From an uncultured Lachnospiraceae bacterium (lineage in GTDB: Bacteria > Bacillota > Clostridia > Lachnospirales > Lachnospiraceae): a stretch of DNA of 64,000 nucleotides. Within the stretch, counting starts at the first letter, position 1; every line of letters begins with the position of its first letter. A program made the translations under genes and the position numbers. The stretch lies in contig CADCII010000008.1 of assembly GCA_902801515.1 (NCBI GenBank), positions 37,792 to 101,791 of the forward strand, in the 5' to 3' direction. Shown one piece after another: positions 36,505 to 45,411 of this stretch. Under the pieces are notes generated by a model. It searched no databases and was not told the DNA's origin. It saw only the letters and a program-made list of their open reading frames with translations.

Positions 36505-37806
36505 TCAATGCATGAGAGAGAACAGGTCTGAATAGAATTCAGGATAGGAGATGTCGACACAGTCGGCGTCTCCTATCTGTGTCTCTGTGTCTGCAGGCAG
36601 AGCAGCCACTGCCATACTCATCGCGATACGGTGATCTTTGCAGCTGTCAACAGATGCACCGTGAAGGGGCCGTCCGCCTTCTATGATCATTCCATCCTCT
36701 GTGGCTGTGATATCACAGCCCATGGCAGACAGAGCCGCCGTCATGGCACTGATCCTGTCAGATTCTTTTACTTTCAGTTCAGCCGCATCTTTTATGACTG
36801 TCCTCCCTTCGGCGTATGCCGCCATGACGGCACAGACAGGAAGTTCGTCGATCAGAGTGGGGATCAGTTCCCCTTCAATAACTGTACCATGAAGAGAAGA
36901 AGAGCGTACCAGGAGATCAGCGGCTGTTTCTCCACCCTGTGATGTTACATTCTGAAGTTTGATGTCTCCACCCATCGCTTTTGCGACCTCAAGGATTCCT
37001 GCACGTGTAGGATTAATCCCGACATTTCGGATTAAAACTTCACTGCCCGGAACGATCAGAGCAGCGGCTATAAAATAGGCGGCCGACGAGATATCGCCGG
37101 GAACGGAGATCTTCTGTCCGGTAAGTTTCGGTTCGGGAAGGATGGAGGCTTTCCACCCGCCTGCTGTCTTTTCAGACTTTACCTGTGCGCCGAACCCGGA
37201 CAGCATCAGTTCTGTATGGTTCCGTGAGAGGGCAGATTCCGTGACGGATGTCTCACCCTGCGCATAGAGGCCGGCAAGCAGGATACAGGACTTGACCTGA
37301 GCGCTTGCAACGGGAGAGATATAATCGATCCCGTGAAGATTCCTTCCGCTGATATGAAGAGGACAGCAGCCGTTTCCCTGCTCTGACACGATGGAAGCAC
37401 CCATCTGTGTAAGAGGGCGGATCACACGGTTCATAGGACGGGAGCAGAGTGATTCATCTCCGCTCAATACACTGTCAAACGACTGTCCTGCGAGGATGCC
37501 GCTGATCAGTCTGGTCGTGGTTCCGGAATTGCCGGTATAGAGAAGTTCATCCGGCTCTTTGAGGGAATGGAGTCCGAGACCATGTACAGTGACGGTGTCA
37601 CTCTGCCTGTCAACGTCCACACGGATACCCATTTTCTCAAAACAGGAGATCGTAGAGAGACAGTCTGCACTCATCAGAAAATGAGAAGCTTCAGTGATAC
37701 CTTCAGACAGGGCTCCGAACATCACAGACCTGTGGGAGATGGACTTATCTCCCGGGATCATGATCTCTCCGCGAAGCGCTCCTGCAGGTTGGATGGTTCT
37801 GTTCAT
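36505..37806 (-). CDS. aroA: 3-phosphoshikimate 1-carboxyvinyltransferase (EPSP synthase)
   Basis: The protein has 433 residues from the ATG at 37806; an in-frame GTG 24 nt upstream would place the AAAGGAG binding site inside the gene, so the ATG is preferred. EPSP synthase joins shikimate-3-phosphate and PEP. Visible blocks: IPGDKSISHRSVMFGAL, YTGNSGTTTRLISGILAG, SRPMNRVIRPL, and near the C-terminus LKVKESDRISAM and DHRIAMSMAVAA. It follows tyrA by about 30 nt on the same strand, giving an aromatic amino-acid operon. Confidence 0.96.
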   Translation of the reverse strand: MNRTIQPAGALRGEIMIPGDKSISHRSVMFGALSEGITEASHFLMSADCLSTISCFEKMGIRVDVDRQSDTVTVHGLGLHSLKEPDELLYTGNSGTTTRLISGILAGQSFDSVLSGDESLCSRPMNRVIRPLTQMGASIVSEQGNGCCPLHISGRNLHGIDYISPVASAQVKSCILLAGLYAQGETSVTESALSRNHTELMLSGFGAQVKSEKTAGGWKASILPEPKLTGQKISVPGDISSAAYFIAAALIVPGSEVLIRNVGINPTRAGILEVAKAMGGDIKLQNVTSQGGETAADLLVRSSSLHGTVIEGELIPTLIDELPVCAVMAAYAEGRTVIKDAAELKVKESDRISAMTAALSAMGCDITATEDGMIIEGGRPLHGASVDSCKDHRIAMSMAVAALPADTETQIGDADCVDISYPEFYSDLFSLMH

Positions 37807-37835
37807 ATCAGCCGTAATACTCCTTTTCACTCATT

Positions 37836-38933
37836 TCAGTCATTTTCCCAGACAGTGTAGCGATGGTGCCTCAGAAGCGCGATCGCTTTTTTCATGGATT
37901 CATCTTCATAGAATTCGATCGCGAGAGCCCCCTGTTCATAACTGCGGTTATGGATGATGGATATATTTTTGATAGAGATTCCGTTCACTGCAAGAACGGT
38001 TGCGATCGTCGCTATGGCACCGCTCTCATCTATGATATCGCAGTAGATACGGTAGCCCTTCTTGACCGGCCCGTGTGATTCGAAACTGAAGGAATTACGG
38101 TAATCGCGGCTCTGCTCAAACATATGGTTGATATATCCGCCGTCGCCTGCGCACATCTTATCCCTTGCCTCGATCATATGGTCCAGGAATGTGTCCATAA
38201 CTTTTGATATGTTCGAATAGTTCTCAACACAGATAGACTCCCACATCTGCGGGGATGAGGACGCGATCCTGGTGATGTCGCGGAATCCGCCGGCAGCGAT
38301 AGTCTTCATGTATTCTTCTTCTGAATCGAGGTCGTGCACCGTATTGACCAGCGACGCCGCGATCACATGGGGAAGGTGGCTGATTGCCGCAGTGATAAAG
38401 TCATGCTGATTCGGATCAAGTACCATGGGAAGCGCTTTCAGCTTCAGTACAAAGTTCCGGCAGCGCTCCAGTTTCAGAGCGGATACGTCTTGCGTGGGAG
38501 TCAGGATATAGTATGCATTCTCAAACATGTGATCTGTAGAATTGGCAATTCCCGACTTCTCTGAACCTGCCATCGGATGACCGCCTATGAACTGGGAGGA
38601 GAGCCCGAGTTTTTCGACCGCTTCATGGATCGGGGTCTTGACAGATCCGACATCGGTCAGGATACAGTCGTGAGAGAGTACCTTTTTCAGTCCCTTGAGT
38701 GCTTCAATATTCATTTCCGCAGGAGCACACAGAAAGATCATACCGCATGACTGGTATGCAGGATCGTCCGATCCGTGGCATACATCATCGATCAGTCCCT
38801 GGTTCAGTGCGGTCCTGCAGGTCTCCATGGAACGGCTGCAGGCAATGATCCTGCATGATGGATCGATCTTTCTCAGACTTTTCGCAAGTGACCCGCCGAT
38901 AAGGCCGAGTCCGTAGAATCCATATGTATTCAT
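37836..38933 (-). CDS. tyrA: Prephenate dehydrogenase with ACT domain
   Basis: The 365-residue protein starts with the dinucleotide-binding loop YGFYGLGLIGGSLAKSLRK, has the catalytic-region blocks DVGSVKTPIHEA and FIGGHPMAGSEKSGI, and AISHLPHVIAASLVN with the conserved histidine. A C-terminal ACT domain (about 290-365, YRIYCDIIDESGAIATIATVL in part) suggests feedback control by an aromatic amino acid. It oxidatively decarboxylates prephenate to 4-hydroxyphenylpyruvate for tyrosine. Together with aroA downstream it forms a leftward operon. Confidence 0.95.
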   Translation of the reverse strand: MNTYGFYGLGLIGGSLAKSLRKIDPSCRIIACSRSMETCRTALNQGLIDDVCHGSDDPAYQSCGMIFLCAPAEMNIEALKGLKKVLSHDCILTDVGSVKTPIHEAVEKLGLSSQFIGGHPMAGSEKSGIANSTDHMFENAYYILTPTQDVSALKLERCRNFVLKLKALPMVLDPNQHDFITAAISHLPHVIAASLVNTVHDLDSEEEYMKTIAAGGFRDITRIASSSPQMWESICVENYSNISKVMDTFLDHMIEARDKMCAGDGGYINHMFEQSRDYRNSFSFESHGPVKKGYRIYCDIIDESGAIATIATVLAVNGISIKNISIIHNRSYEQGALAIEFYEDESMKKAIALLRHHRYTVWEND

Positions 38934-39053
38934 AAGTATCTTCCTGTCCTGTTAATCTTTCACGGTTTCAACTGTTAAAGTGCATTACGCTCATAAAGTA
39001 TGCCACAAGGATATGAAAATCGCAAGGGCAGTAGGTCAAAACCTATAAAAGTC

Positions 39054-39082
39054 TTGCAATAAACAGGCCGTTTTAGTACAAT
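39054..39082 (+). promoter_or_regulatory. Promoter of the EF-G-like gene
   Basis: TTGCAA (39054-39059), 17 bp, TACAAT (39077-39082). A small hairpin TAGGT-CAAA-ACCTA lies just upstream at about 39032-39045. The predicted start is near 39089, giving a roughly 40-nt leader with GGAGGAATT before the ATG. Confidence 0.65.
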
Positions 39083-39131
39083 GTTTGCATGTGGGCTTTT
39101 GCCCTAATTTCGTGAATGGAGGAATTATCTT

Positions 39132-41207
39132 ATGAATGTTTACACCACTGAGAAGATCCGCAATGTTGTCATCCTGGGGCATGGCGGAGCAGGAAAGACC
39201 AGTCTCGTAGAGGCAATGGCTTTTCTGTCAGGCATTACTTCCAGAATGGGAAATGTAGCTGACGGCAATACAGTCAGTGACTTTGATAAAGAAGAACAGA
39301 ACAGAAAGTTCTCTATCAGCACATCGGTCGTTCCCGTAGTCCGCAAGGATGTGAAGATCAACGTGCTTGACGCTCCCGGATATTTTGATTTCGTAGGCGA
39401 GGCAGAGGAAGCTGCTGCAGCTGCTGATGCGGCGATCATCGTTATCAACGGAAAGAGCGGTGTTGAAGTCGGCACACAGAAGGCATGGGATCTGTGCGAG
39501 AAGTACAGCCTTCCCAGAATGTTCTATGTCTCCAACATGGATGTCGAGAACGCTTCCGCAGTCAAGGTAGTCGATGCTCTTACAGAGCTCTACGGAACCA
39601 AGATTGCTCCGCTGTATCTGCCGATCCGTGAGAATGAGAAGTTTGTCGGCTATGTGGATGTCGTATCCCAGAAGGCCTACAAGTATGTAGATAAAGAGAA
39701 GAAGAACGAAGTCGATGAACCGGCTGACATGAAGGATGATGTTGCTTCACGCCGTGACGCCATGCTCGAGACTGTCGCTGAGACCAGTGAAGAGTTCATG
39801 GATAAGTATTTCGGCGGCGAAGAGTTCACTGAAGAAGAGGTTCTCGGTGCTCTGAAGCAGAATGTCTGCCAGTGCGATATGTGCCCGGTAGCGATCGGTT
39901 CCTCCACTAATCTGCAGGGTATCAACATCCTTCTTGACGATGTGGTACGTTATTTCCCGTCACCGGCTGAGCGCAAGATCAGCGGCAAGGATGTCAAGAA
40001 TGACAAGGATATCGATATTGACTATAAGGCAGATGCTCCGAAGAGTGCATTTATCTGGAAGACAATCGTTGACCCGTTCATCGGTAAGTATTCCCTGGTC
40101 AAGGTTGCCGGCGGCAGCCTGAAACCGGATGATACTCTGTATGATACCGAGACACAGGATGAGTTCCGCGCAGGCAAGCTTTATATCATGTGCGGCAGCA
40201 AGCCCCAGGAGATCCCGGAACTGAAGGCCGGTGATATCGGAGCAATCGCGAAGCTGGATGCTTCCACCGGAGACACTCTGTCTACCAAGGCGGCTCCTGT
40301 TCTCTTTAAGAAGTTCGATGTTTCCACACCGTATACCTATAAGAGATACGAAGCGAAGAATAAGGGTGACCTCGACAAGGTCGCACAGGCTCTTGCCAAG
40401 ATCGGACAGGAAGACCTGACCATGAAGACGGTCAATGATGCAGGCAATCATCAGACTCTTCTGTACGGCATGGGCGATCAGCATCTTGATATCATCATCA
40501 GCAAGCTGAAGACCAAGTACAAGGTTGACGCTGAGCTGAGCAAACCGGCTGTAGCATTCAAGGAGACGATCCGCAAGAACAGCGACGTTGATTCCAAGTA
40601 TAAGAAGCAGTCCGGCGGACACGGCCAGTACGGTCATGTCAAGATGAGATTCGAGCCGTCCGGAGATCTGAACGAAGCCTATGTATTCGAGCAGGTTGTC
40701 GTCGGCGGTGCAGTCCCGAAGAACTTCTTCCCGGCTGTTGAGAAGGGTATTGCAGATTCTGTTACCGCAGGCCCGATGGCAGGTTATCCGGTAGTCGGCG
40801 TCAAGGCAGTTCTGTACGATGGATCCTATCATCCGGTAGACTCCTCCGAGCAGGCATTCAAGACCGCCGCTAACATGGCGTTCAAGGATGGCTTCATGAA
40901 GGCTGGCCCGGTTCTCCTTGAGCCGATCGTATCCCTGCATGTAACTGTTCCGGATAAGTTCACCGGTGACGTTATGGGTGACCTGAACAAGAGACGCGGA
41001 CGTGTTCTCGGAATGAATCCGGATCACAAGGGCAACACCATCGTCGATGCGGATGTACCGCAGAGCGAACTGTACGGATATTCCACACAGCTTCGTTCCA
41101 TGACCGGCGGAAGCGGAGATTTCGCTTATGAATTCGCACGCTACGAGCAGGCTCCGGCTGAAGTCCAGGAGAAGGAGATCGCGGAACGCGCGAAGAAGCA
41201 GGATTGA
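39132..41207 (+). CDS. Elongation factor G-like protein (EF-G paralogue, atypical G domain)
   Basis: The 691-residue protein aligns with EF-G over its full length: G domain, domain II, and domains III-V (SGGHGQYGHVKMRFEP, and the C-terminal PIVSLHVTVPDKFTGDVMGDLNKRRG region in pieces). The P-loop is intact (GHGGAGKT, residues 16-23), but G3 reads DAPGYFDF with Tyr84 where EF-G has the catalytic histidine (DTPGHVDF), and G4 reads SNMD (134-137) instead of NKMD. This fits the EF-G2-like paralogues known from Clostridia, Thermus and Bacteroides. It may move tRNAs with little or no GTP hydrolysis, or work under starvation. It stands alone, not next to rpsL/rpsG/tuf, which supports a paralogue role. 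It has its own promoter. Confidence 0.85.
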   Translation: MNVYTTEKIRNVVILGHGGAGKTSLVEAMAFLSGITSRMGNVADGNTVSDFDKEEQNRKFSISTSVVPVVRKDVKINVLDAPGYFDFVGEAEEAAAAADAAIIVINGKSGVEVGTQKAWDLCEKYSLPRMFYVSNMDVENASAVKVVDALTELYGTKIAPLYLPIRENEKFVGYVDVVSQKAYKYVDKEKKNEVDEPADMKDDVASRRDAMLETVAETSEEFMDKYFGGEEFTEEEVLGALKQNVCQCDMCPVAIGSSTNLQGINILLDDVVRYFPSPAERKISGKDVKNDKDIDIDYKADAPKSAFIWKTIVDPFIGKYSLVKVAGGSLKPDDTLYDTETQDEFRAGKLYIMCGSKPQEIPELKAGDIGAIAKLDASTGDTLSTKAAPVLFKKFDVSTPYTYKRYEAKNKGDLDKVAQALAKIGQEDLTMKTVNDAGNHQTLLYGMGDQHLDIIISKLKTKYKVDAELSKPAVAFKETIRKNSDVDSKYKKQSGGHGQYGHVKMRFEPSGDLNEAYVFEQVVVGGAVPKNFFPAVEKGIADSVTAGPMAGYPVVGVKAVLYDGSYHPVDSSEQAFKTAANMAFKDGFMKAGPVLLEPIVSLHVTVPDKFTGDVMGDLNKRRGRVLGMNPDHKGNTIVDADVPQSELYGYSTQLRSMTGGSGDFAYEFARYEQAPAEVQEKEIAERAKKQD

Positions 41208-41237
41208 TAAGTTTTTCTTTTAAATCCTGCATAGCTG

Positions 41238-41246
41238 TGATATAAT
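41238..41246 (+). promoter_or_regulatory. Extended -10 promoter of scfA
   Basis: TG at 41238-41239, one base, then consensus TATAAT (41241-41246). A -35 match at the expected spacing is poor (TTTTAA), as is allowed for extended -10 promoters. It lies 64 nt before the scfA ATG. Confidence 0.65.
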
Positions 41247-41309
41247 GCCGTGGTACAATATGTACAAATGTGAATTATCATGACATTACAGAATAAGGAG
41301 GCCTCAGAT

Positions 41310-41453
41310 ATGAAGCACATCAAGACTCTGAATACCAGATCGCTTCAGGAAAGCATGAAGAAGGGCGGCTGCGGCGAATGCCAGACATCCTGCCAGTCAG
41401 CATGCAAGACCAGCTGCACGGTCGGCAATCAGACCTGCGAACAGAAGAAGTAA
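41310..41453 (+). CDS. scfA: SCIFF ranthipeptide precursor (six cysteines in forty-five residues)
   Basis: This 47-residue peptide follows a perfect AAGGAGG site (41295-41301). It begins MKHIKTLNTRSLQES, has a GGCGEC turn at the leader/core border and six cysteines at 21, 24, 28, 32, 36 and 43, ending in CEQKK. This is the SCIFF family, nearly universal in Clostridia, in which a radical SAM maturase forms sulfur-to-non-alpha-carbon thioether bonds. The gene for that maturase follows after a hairpin that probably keeps the precursor mRNA in excess. Export and biological role are unproven; roles in signalling or quorum-like control have been proposed for the family. Confidence 0.95.
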   Translation: MKHIKTLNTRSLQESMKKGGCGECQTSCQSACKTSCTVGNQTCEQKK

Positions 41454-41507
41454 TCTTTCGTTCCGGCACTTAATCATCTGAAACCTAGACATTGATATAC
41501 AATTTGA

Positions 41508-41543
41508 CAGGCTGTCGCAGAGAGCACCTGCGGCAGCCTGTTC
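41508..41543 (+). terminator. Hairpin between scfA and scfB
   Basis: A 13-bp stem CAGGCTGTCGCAG (41508-41520) with CTGCGGCAGCCTG (41528-41540), one G-U pair, then TTCTAT. It likely acts as a leaky terminator, so that less maturase than precursor is made. Confidence 0.75.
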
Positions 41544-41564
41544 TATGGAACTTTGGAGGCACGA

Positions 41565-42947
41565 TTGGTTCATCAGTACCGCAGTAACGGATATAATATC
41601 GTACTGGATGTTGACAGCGGCAGTGTGCATATTGTCGATGATCTCGTCTATGACATTATCAATTCAGTAAAGCAGGACCCTTCCTGCAGTGATGAGTCTG
41701 TTATCGAAGCATATTCCGGTCAGTATCCGGAGAGCGATGTAAGAGAAGCTCTGGAAGAAGTCCGCACCCTGCAGAAACAGGGACAGCTGTTCGCCGAAGA
41801 TATCTATCACGGCGCAGTCCTGGATTTCAGAAAGCGCCAGACTGTTGTCAAAGCGCTCTGTCTGCATATCGCCCACGACTGCAATCTCGCATGTCAGTAC
41901 TGTTTTGCCGAAGAAGGGGAATACCACGGAAGACGTGCCCTGATGTCCTTTGAAGTCGGCAAAAAAGCCCTGGATTTCCTTGTTGCCAGTTCCGGGAACA
42001 GAAGGAATCTGGAAGTTGACTTCTTCGGCGGCGAGCCGCTGATGAACTTCCAGGTTGTCAAAGATCTGGTCGCTTACGGAAGAGTGCTGGAGAAGAATTC
42101 AGACAAACACTTCCGTTTCACGATCACTACCAACGGCGTCCTGCTGAATGATGAGATCATGGAATTCTGCAATGCAGAGATGGACAATGTCGTTATGAGC
42201 CTGGACGGAAGGAAAGAAGTCCATGACCGCATGAGGCCGTCCAGAAACGGCAAGGGCAGCTATGACCTCATCGTCCCGAAGTTCCAGAAGTTTGCTGCAC
42301 AGAGAAAAGCGCTGGGTAAGCAGTATTACATCCGAGGTACATTTACGCATTACAATCTTGATTTCGCGCAGGATGTACTTCATTTCGCAGATCTGGGTTT
42401 TGACCAGCTGTCAATGGAGCCTGTGGTCGCACCGGCAGACGCGCCTTACGCAATCCGCCCGGAAGACATCCCCGTCATCTGTGAGCAGTATGACGTTCTC
42501 GCGAAGGAGATGCTGAAGAGAGAGAAGGAAGGGAGAGGATTCACATTCTTCCATTTCATGATCGATCTTAGCGGCGGCCCCTGTGTATATAAGAGACTCA
42601 GCGGATGCGGCAGCGGAACAGAATATCTTGCCGTTACTCCGTGGGGAGATCTCTATCCCTGTCATCAGTTTGTTGGAAATGAACAATTCCTGCTTGGCAA
42701 TGTCGATGAAGGGATCGTAAGAACGGATATTGTTGACACATTTAAGTGCTGCAACGTCTATTCGAGAGAAGAGTGTACAAAATGCTTCGCCCGCTATTAC
42801 TGCAGCGGCGGCTGCGCGGCAAATTCCTACAATTTCCATGGCCGTATCGATGATGTCTATGAGATCGGGTGCGAACTGGAAAGAAAGAGAGTAGAATCTG
42901 CCATAATGATAAAAGCCGCTCTTGCAGATGCAGGCGGAGAAGTTTAA
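41565..42947 (+). CDS. scfB: SCIFF radical SAM maturase with SPASM domain
   Basis: The protein has 460 residues from the TTG at 41565, which lies 5 nt after GGAGG and begins VHQYRSNGYNIVLDV as in family members; another TTG at 41553 overlaps the binding site and is rejected. The radical SAM cluster CNLACQYC is at residues 106-113, preceded by a RiPP-recognition-like N-terminal domain (about 1-95). The C-terminal SPASM region has a cysteine set including GGPC, SGCGSGTEY, YPCHQF, ECTKCFARYYCSGGCAAN and a final GCELE, binding two auxiliary 4Fe-4S clusters. It installs thioether links in the ScfA peptide. It is followed by secDF, a conserved neighbour in Clostridia (recalled). Confidence 0.95.
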   Translation: MVHQYRSNGYNIVLDVDSGSVHIVDDLVYDIINSVKQDPSCSDESVIEAYSGQYPESDVREALEEVRTLQKQGQLFAEDIYHGAVLDFRKRQTVVKALCLHIAHDCNLACQYCFAEEGEYHGRRALMSFEVGKKALDFLVASSGNRRNLEVDFFGGEPLMNFQVVKDLVAYGRVLEKNSDKHFRFTITTNGVLLNDEIMEFCNAEMDNVVMSLDGRKEVHDRMRPSRNGKGSYDLIVPKFQKFAAQRKALGKQYYIRGTFTHYNLDFAQDVLHFADLGFDQLSMEPVVAPADAPYAIRPEDIPVICEQYDVLAKEMLKREKEGRGFTFFHFMIDLSGGPCVYKRLSGCGSGTEYLAVTPWGDLYPCHQFVGNEQFLLGNVDEGIVRTDIVDTFKCCNVYSREECTKCFARYYCSGGCAANSYNFHGRIDDVYEIGCELERKRVESAIMIKAALADAGGEV

Positions 42948-42991
42948 AATAGCAAAAGTAACCCAATAACCCAGAAAAGAGGAACAAAGCA

Positions 42992-45247
42992 ATGAACAAG
43001 ACAAAAGCCAGGATAACACTGATCGCGTTCGCTGCCATTCTTGCAGTACTGATCTATACAGTATTTGTAGGATGGGGCAAGACCGGATCAGGAGCGGCGA
43101 AAAACATCAAGCTCGGACTTGACCTTGAAGGCGGTGTATCGATCACATACCAGACAGTGGATGACAATCCTTCTGCCGAAGATATGTCTGATACGGTCTA
43201 CAAGCTGCAGCAGCGTGTAGACGGTTATTCAACCGAAGCATCCGTCTATCAGGAAGGCGGCAACCGTATCAACATTGAGATCCCCGGTGTCTCTAACGCA
43301 GATGAGATCCTTGAGGATCTGGGCAAGCCCGGTTCCCTTGAATTCCAGCTTGATGACGGAACAGTTATCCTGGATGGTTCACATGTTGTCTCCGCGGAAG
43401 CAGCTTCCCAGAAGAACAATATGAACAATACGGAATATGTCGTTCAGCTCGAATTTGACAAAGACGGCACAAAGGCATTTTCCGACGCGACAAGCGCACA
43501 TGTGGGCGACAACATCGCGATCGTATACGACGGAGAGACAGTCAGCGCACCCAGAGTCAACGAAGCGATTACTGACGGTAAGTGCGTTATTACCGGAAAC
43601 TTTACCATCGAATCTGCTCAGGAACTTGCTTCCTATATCCGTATCGGTTCTCTGTCACTTGAGCTGGAAGAGATCCGTTCCAACGTTGTAGGAGCTCAGC
43701 TGGGCCAGAAGGCTCTCAGCAGTTCACTTGTCGGCGGCCTGATCGGTCTTGCGATCGTAGTCCTGATCATGATCTTCGCATACAAGATTCCCGGACTTAT
43801 CGCCGGCTTTGCCCTTATCATGTATGCTGCTCTTGATCTTGCAGCCCTGAACGCATTTGACATGACTCTGACCCTGCCGGGTATCGCAGGTGTTATCCTG
43901 TCCATCGGTATGGCAGTTGACGCAAATGTCATCATCTATGCACGTATCCGTGAAGAGATAGAATCCGGAAAGACGGTTAGATCCTCCATCGACATCGGAT
44001 TTAAGAAAGCACTTTCCGCCATCATCGACGGCAACGTCACAACGCTGATCGCGTGCTTCGTCCTGAACCTGATGGCAACCGGTTCCGTCAAGGGCTTTGC
44101 ACAGACTCTTGCACTCGGTGTTGCCCTGTCCATGTTTACTGCACTGGTCATCTCCAGACTGCTGGTCAACGCCTGCTATGCTCTGGGTCTCCAGGATGCA
44201 AAGTACTTCGGCAAAGCGATCAAGTTCAACCTTCTTCACATCGTTGAAAAGAGAAAACTGTTCTTCACGATTGCGATCATCTGCATGCTTTCAGGCCCGG
44301 TATTCTGTGCCATCAACGGTGCAAGAGGCGCAGGTGCTCTGAACCTTTCTATGGAATTCAGAGGCGGTACTTCCACCGATGTCACATTTACGGATTCATT
44401 TACAATTGAAGAGATCGATGAAAAGATCAAGCCGGTCATCCAGGATGTCATCGGCAGCGCCGAGATCCAGGCACAGAAAGTATCCGGCGGAAATGAAATC
44501 ATTTTCAAAACCAGACAGTTGAGTGTTGATGAACGTCAGGCACTGACTGATGCTCTGAATGAGGCTTATCCGATCGAAACCTATACCGACAACGCGGGCA
44601 AGGAAGCACTTTCAATCAACTTCGAGACGATCTCCTCGACAATCTCCAGTGAGATGAGAAGAGACGCTGTCATCGCAGTTATCATCGCAGTTATCTGCAT
44701 GCTGATCTATATCTGGTTCCGTTTCTCGGATGTACGTTTCGCATCCGCGGCAGTCATGGCTCTGATCCACGACGTCCTTCTGGTATTCGCGTCCTACGCG
44801 ATCGTCAGAATCTCTGTCGGCAATACCTTCATCGCAGCCATGCTGACAATCGTCGGTTATTCCATCAACGCAACGATCGTCATCTTCGACCGTGTGCGTG
44901 AGAACCTGAGAGAGCGCAGAAACTTCGAAACGCTGGAAGAACTGGTCGACAAGAGTATCACATCGACCATGACCCGTTCGATCTATACTTCTCTGACGAC
45001 CTTTGTCACTATCGCAGCACTGTATATCGTCGGTGTTCCGTCCATCAAGGAATTCGCTCTGCCGCTTATGGTCGGTATCCTTGCCGGTGCATTCTCATCT
45101 GTCTGCCTGACAGGTCCGCTCTGGTATGTACTGCGCAAAGCGAAGGATAAGAGGGATATGGCCGCCGCAAAGGCACAGGCTGATGCAGCTGCCGCCACCA
45201 AGATTACGGCAAGCAAGAAAAAGAAGAATAAGAAAGCTGCAAAATAA
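42992..45247 (+). CDS. secDF: Fused protein translocase subunit SecDF
   Basis: The 751-residue protein joins SecD (about 1-410) and SecF (about 425-720). TM1 near residues 8-28 is followed by a compact extracytoplasmic P1 domain containing GLDLEGGVSITYQT and a P1-head ending before TM2 near 240. SecD TM motif GIAGVILSIGMAVDANVIIYARIREE (in pieces) carries the proton-relay aspartate; SecF has the matching YSINATIVIFDRVREN. The tail is Lys/Ala-rich. It uses proton motive force to help preprotein release after SecA. It may also serve ScfA export, but that is speculation. A terminator follows. Confidence 0.95.
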   Translation: MNKTKARITLIAFAAILAVLIYTVFVGWGKTGSGAAKNIKLGLDLEGGVSITYQTVDDNPSAEDMSDTVYKLQQRVDGYSTEASVYQEGGNRINIEIPGVSNADEILEDLGKPGSLEFQLDDGTVILDGSHVVSAEAASQKNNMNNTEYVVQLEFDKDGTKAFSDATSAHVGDNIAIVYDGETVSAPRVNEAITDGKCVITGNFTIESAQELASYIRIGSLSLELEEIRSNVVGAQLGQKALSSSLVGGLIGLAIVVLIMIFAYKIPGLIAGFALIMYAALDLAALNAFDMTLTLPGIAGVILSIGMAVDANVIIYARIREEIESGKTVRSSIDIGFKKALSAIIDGNVTTLIACFVLNLMATGSVKGFAQTLALGVALSMFTALVISRLLVNACYALGLQDAKYFGKAIKFNLLHIVEKRKLFFTIAIICMLSGPVFCAINGARGAGALNLSMEFRGGTSTDVTFTDSFTIEEIDEKIKPVIQDVIGSAEIQAQKVSGGNEIIFKTRQLSVDERQALTDALNEAYPIETYTDNAGKEALSINFETISSTISSEMRRDAVIAVIIAVICMLIYIWFRFSDVRFASAAVMALIHDVLLVFASYAIVRISVGNTFIAAMLTIVGYSINATIVIFDRVRENLRERRNFETLEELVDKSITSTMTRSIYTSLTTFVTIAALYIVGVPSIKEFALPLMVGILAGAFSSVCLTGPLWYVLRKAKDKRDMAAAKAQADAAAATKITASKKKKNKKAAK

Positions 45248-45301
45248 ACAGCATCATGTTCCCTGACCGGCAGGATACGGGAACCGTTATGAAGTAAGAT
45301 G

Positions 45302-45341
45302 AAAGACTGTCAGGAGCTACATGCTCCCGGCAGTCTTTTTT
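45302..45341 (+). terminator. Intrinsic terminator after secDF
   Basis: A long stem AAAGACTGTCAGGAGC with GCTCCCGGCAGTCTTT (one mismatch, one G-U), TACAT loop, followed by TTT. Confidence 0.85.
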
Positions 45342-45351
45342 ACAAGATTAT

Positions 45352-45374
45352 GAACAAGTGCCTGTCACCTGTTC
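45352..45374 (+). repeat. Short palindromic repeat, copy 1
   Basis: GAACAAGTG, spacer CCTGT, then CACCTGTTC: an imperfect inverted repeat just downstream of the secDF terminator and upstream of recJ. Two further copies lie at 48957-48980 and 48992-49014. Confidence 0.85.
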
Positions 45375-45411
45375 AAACCGTATGTTCTTATGGTTATGCG
45401 GGAGGTTGCCT

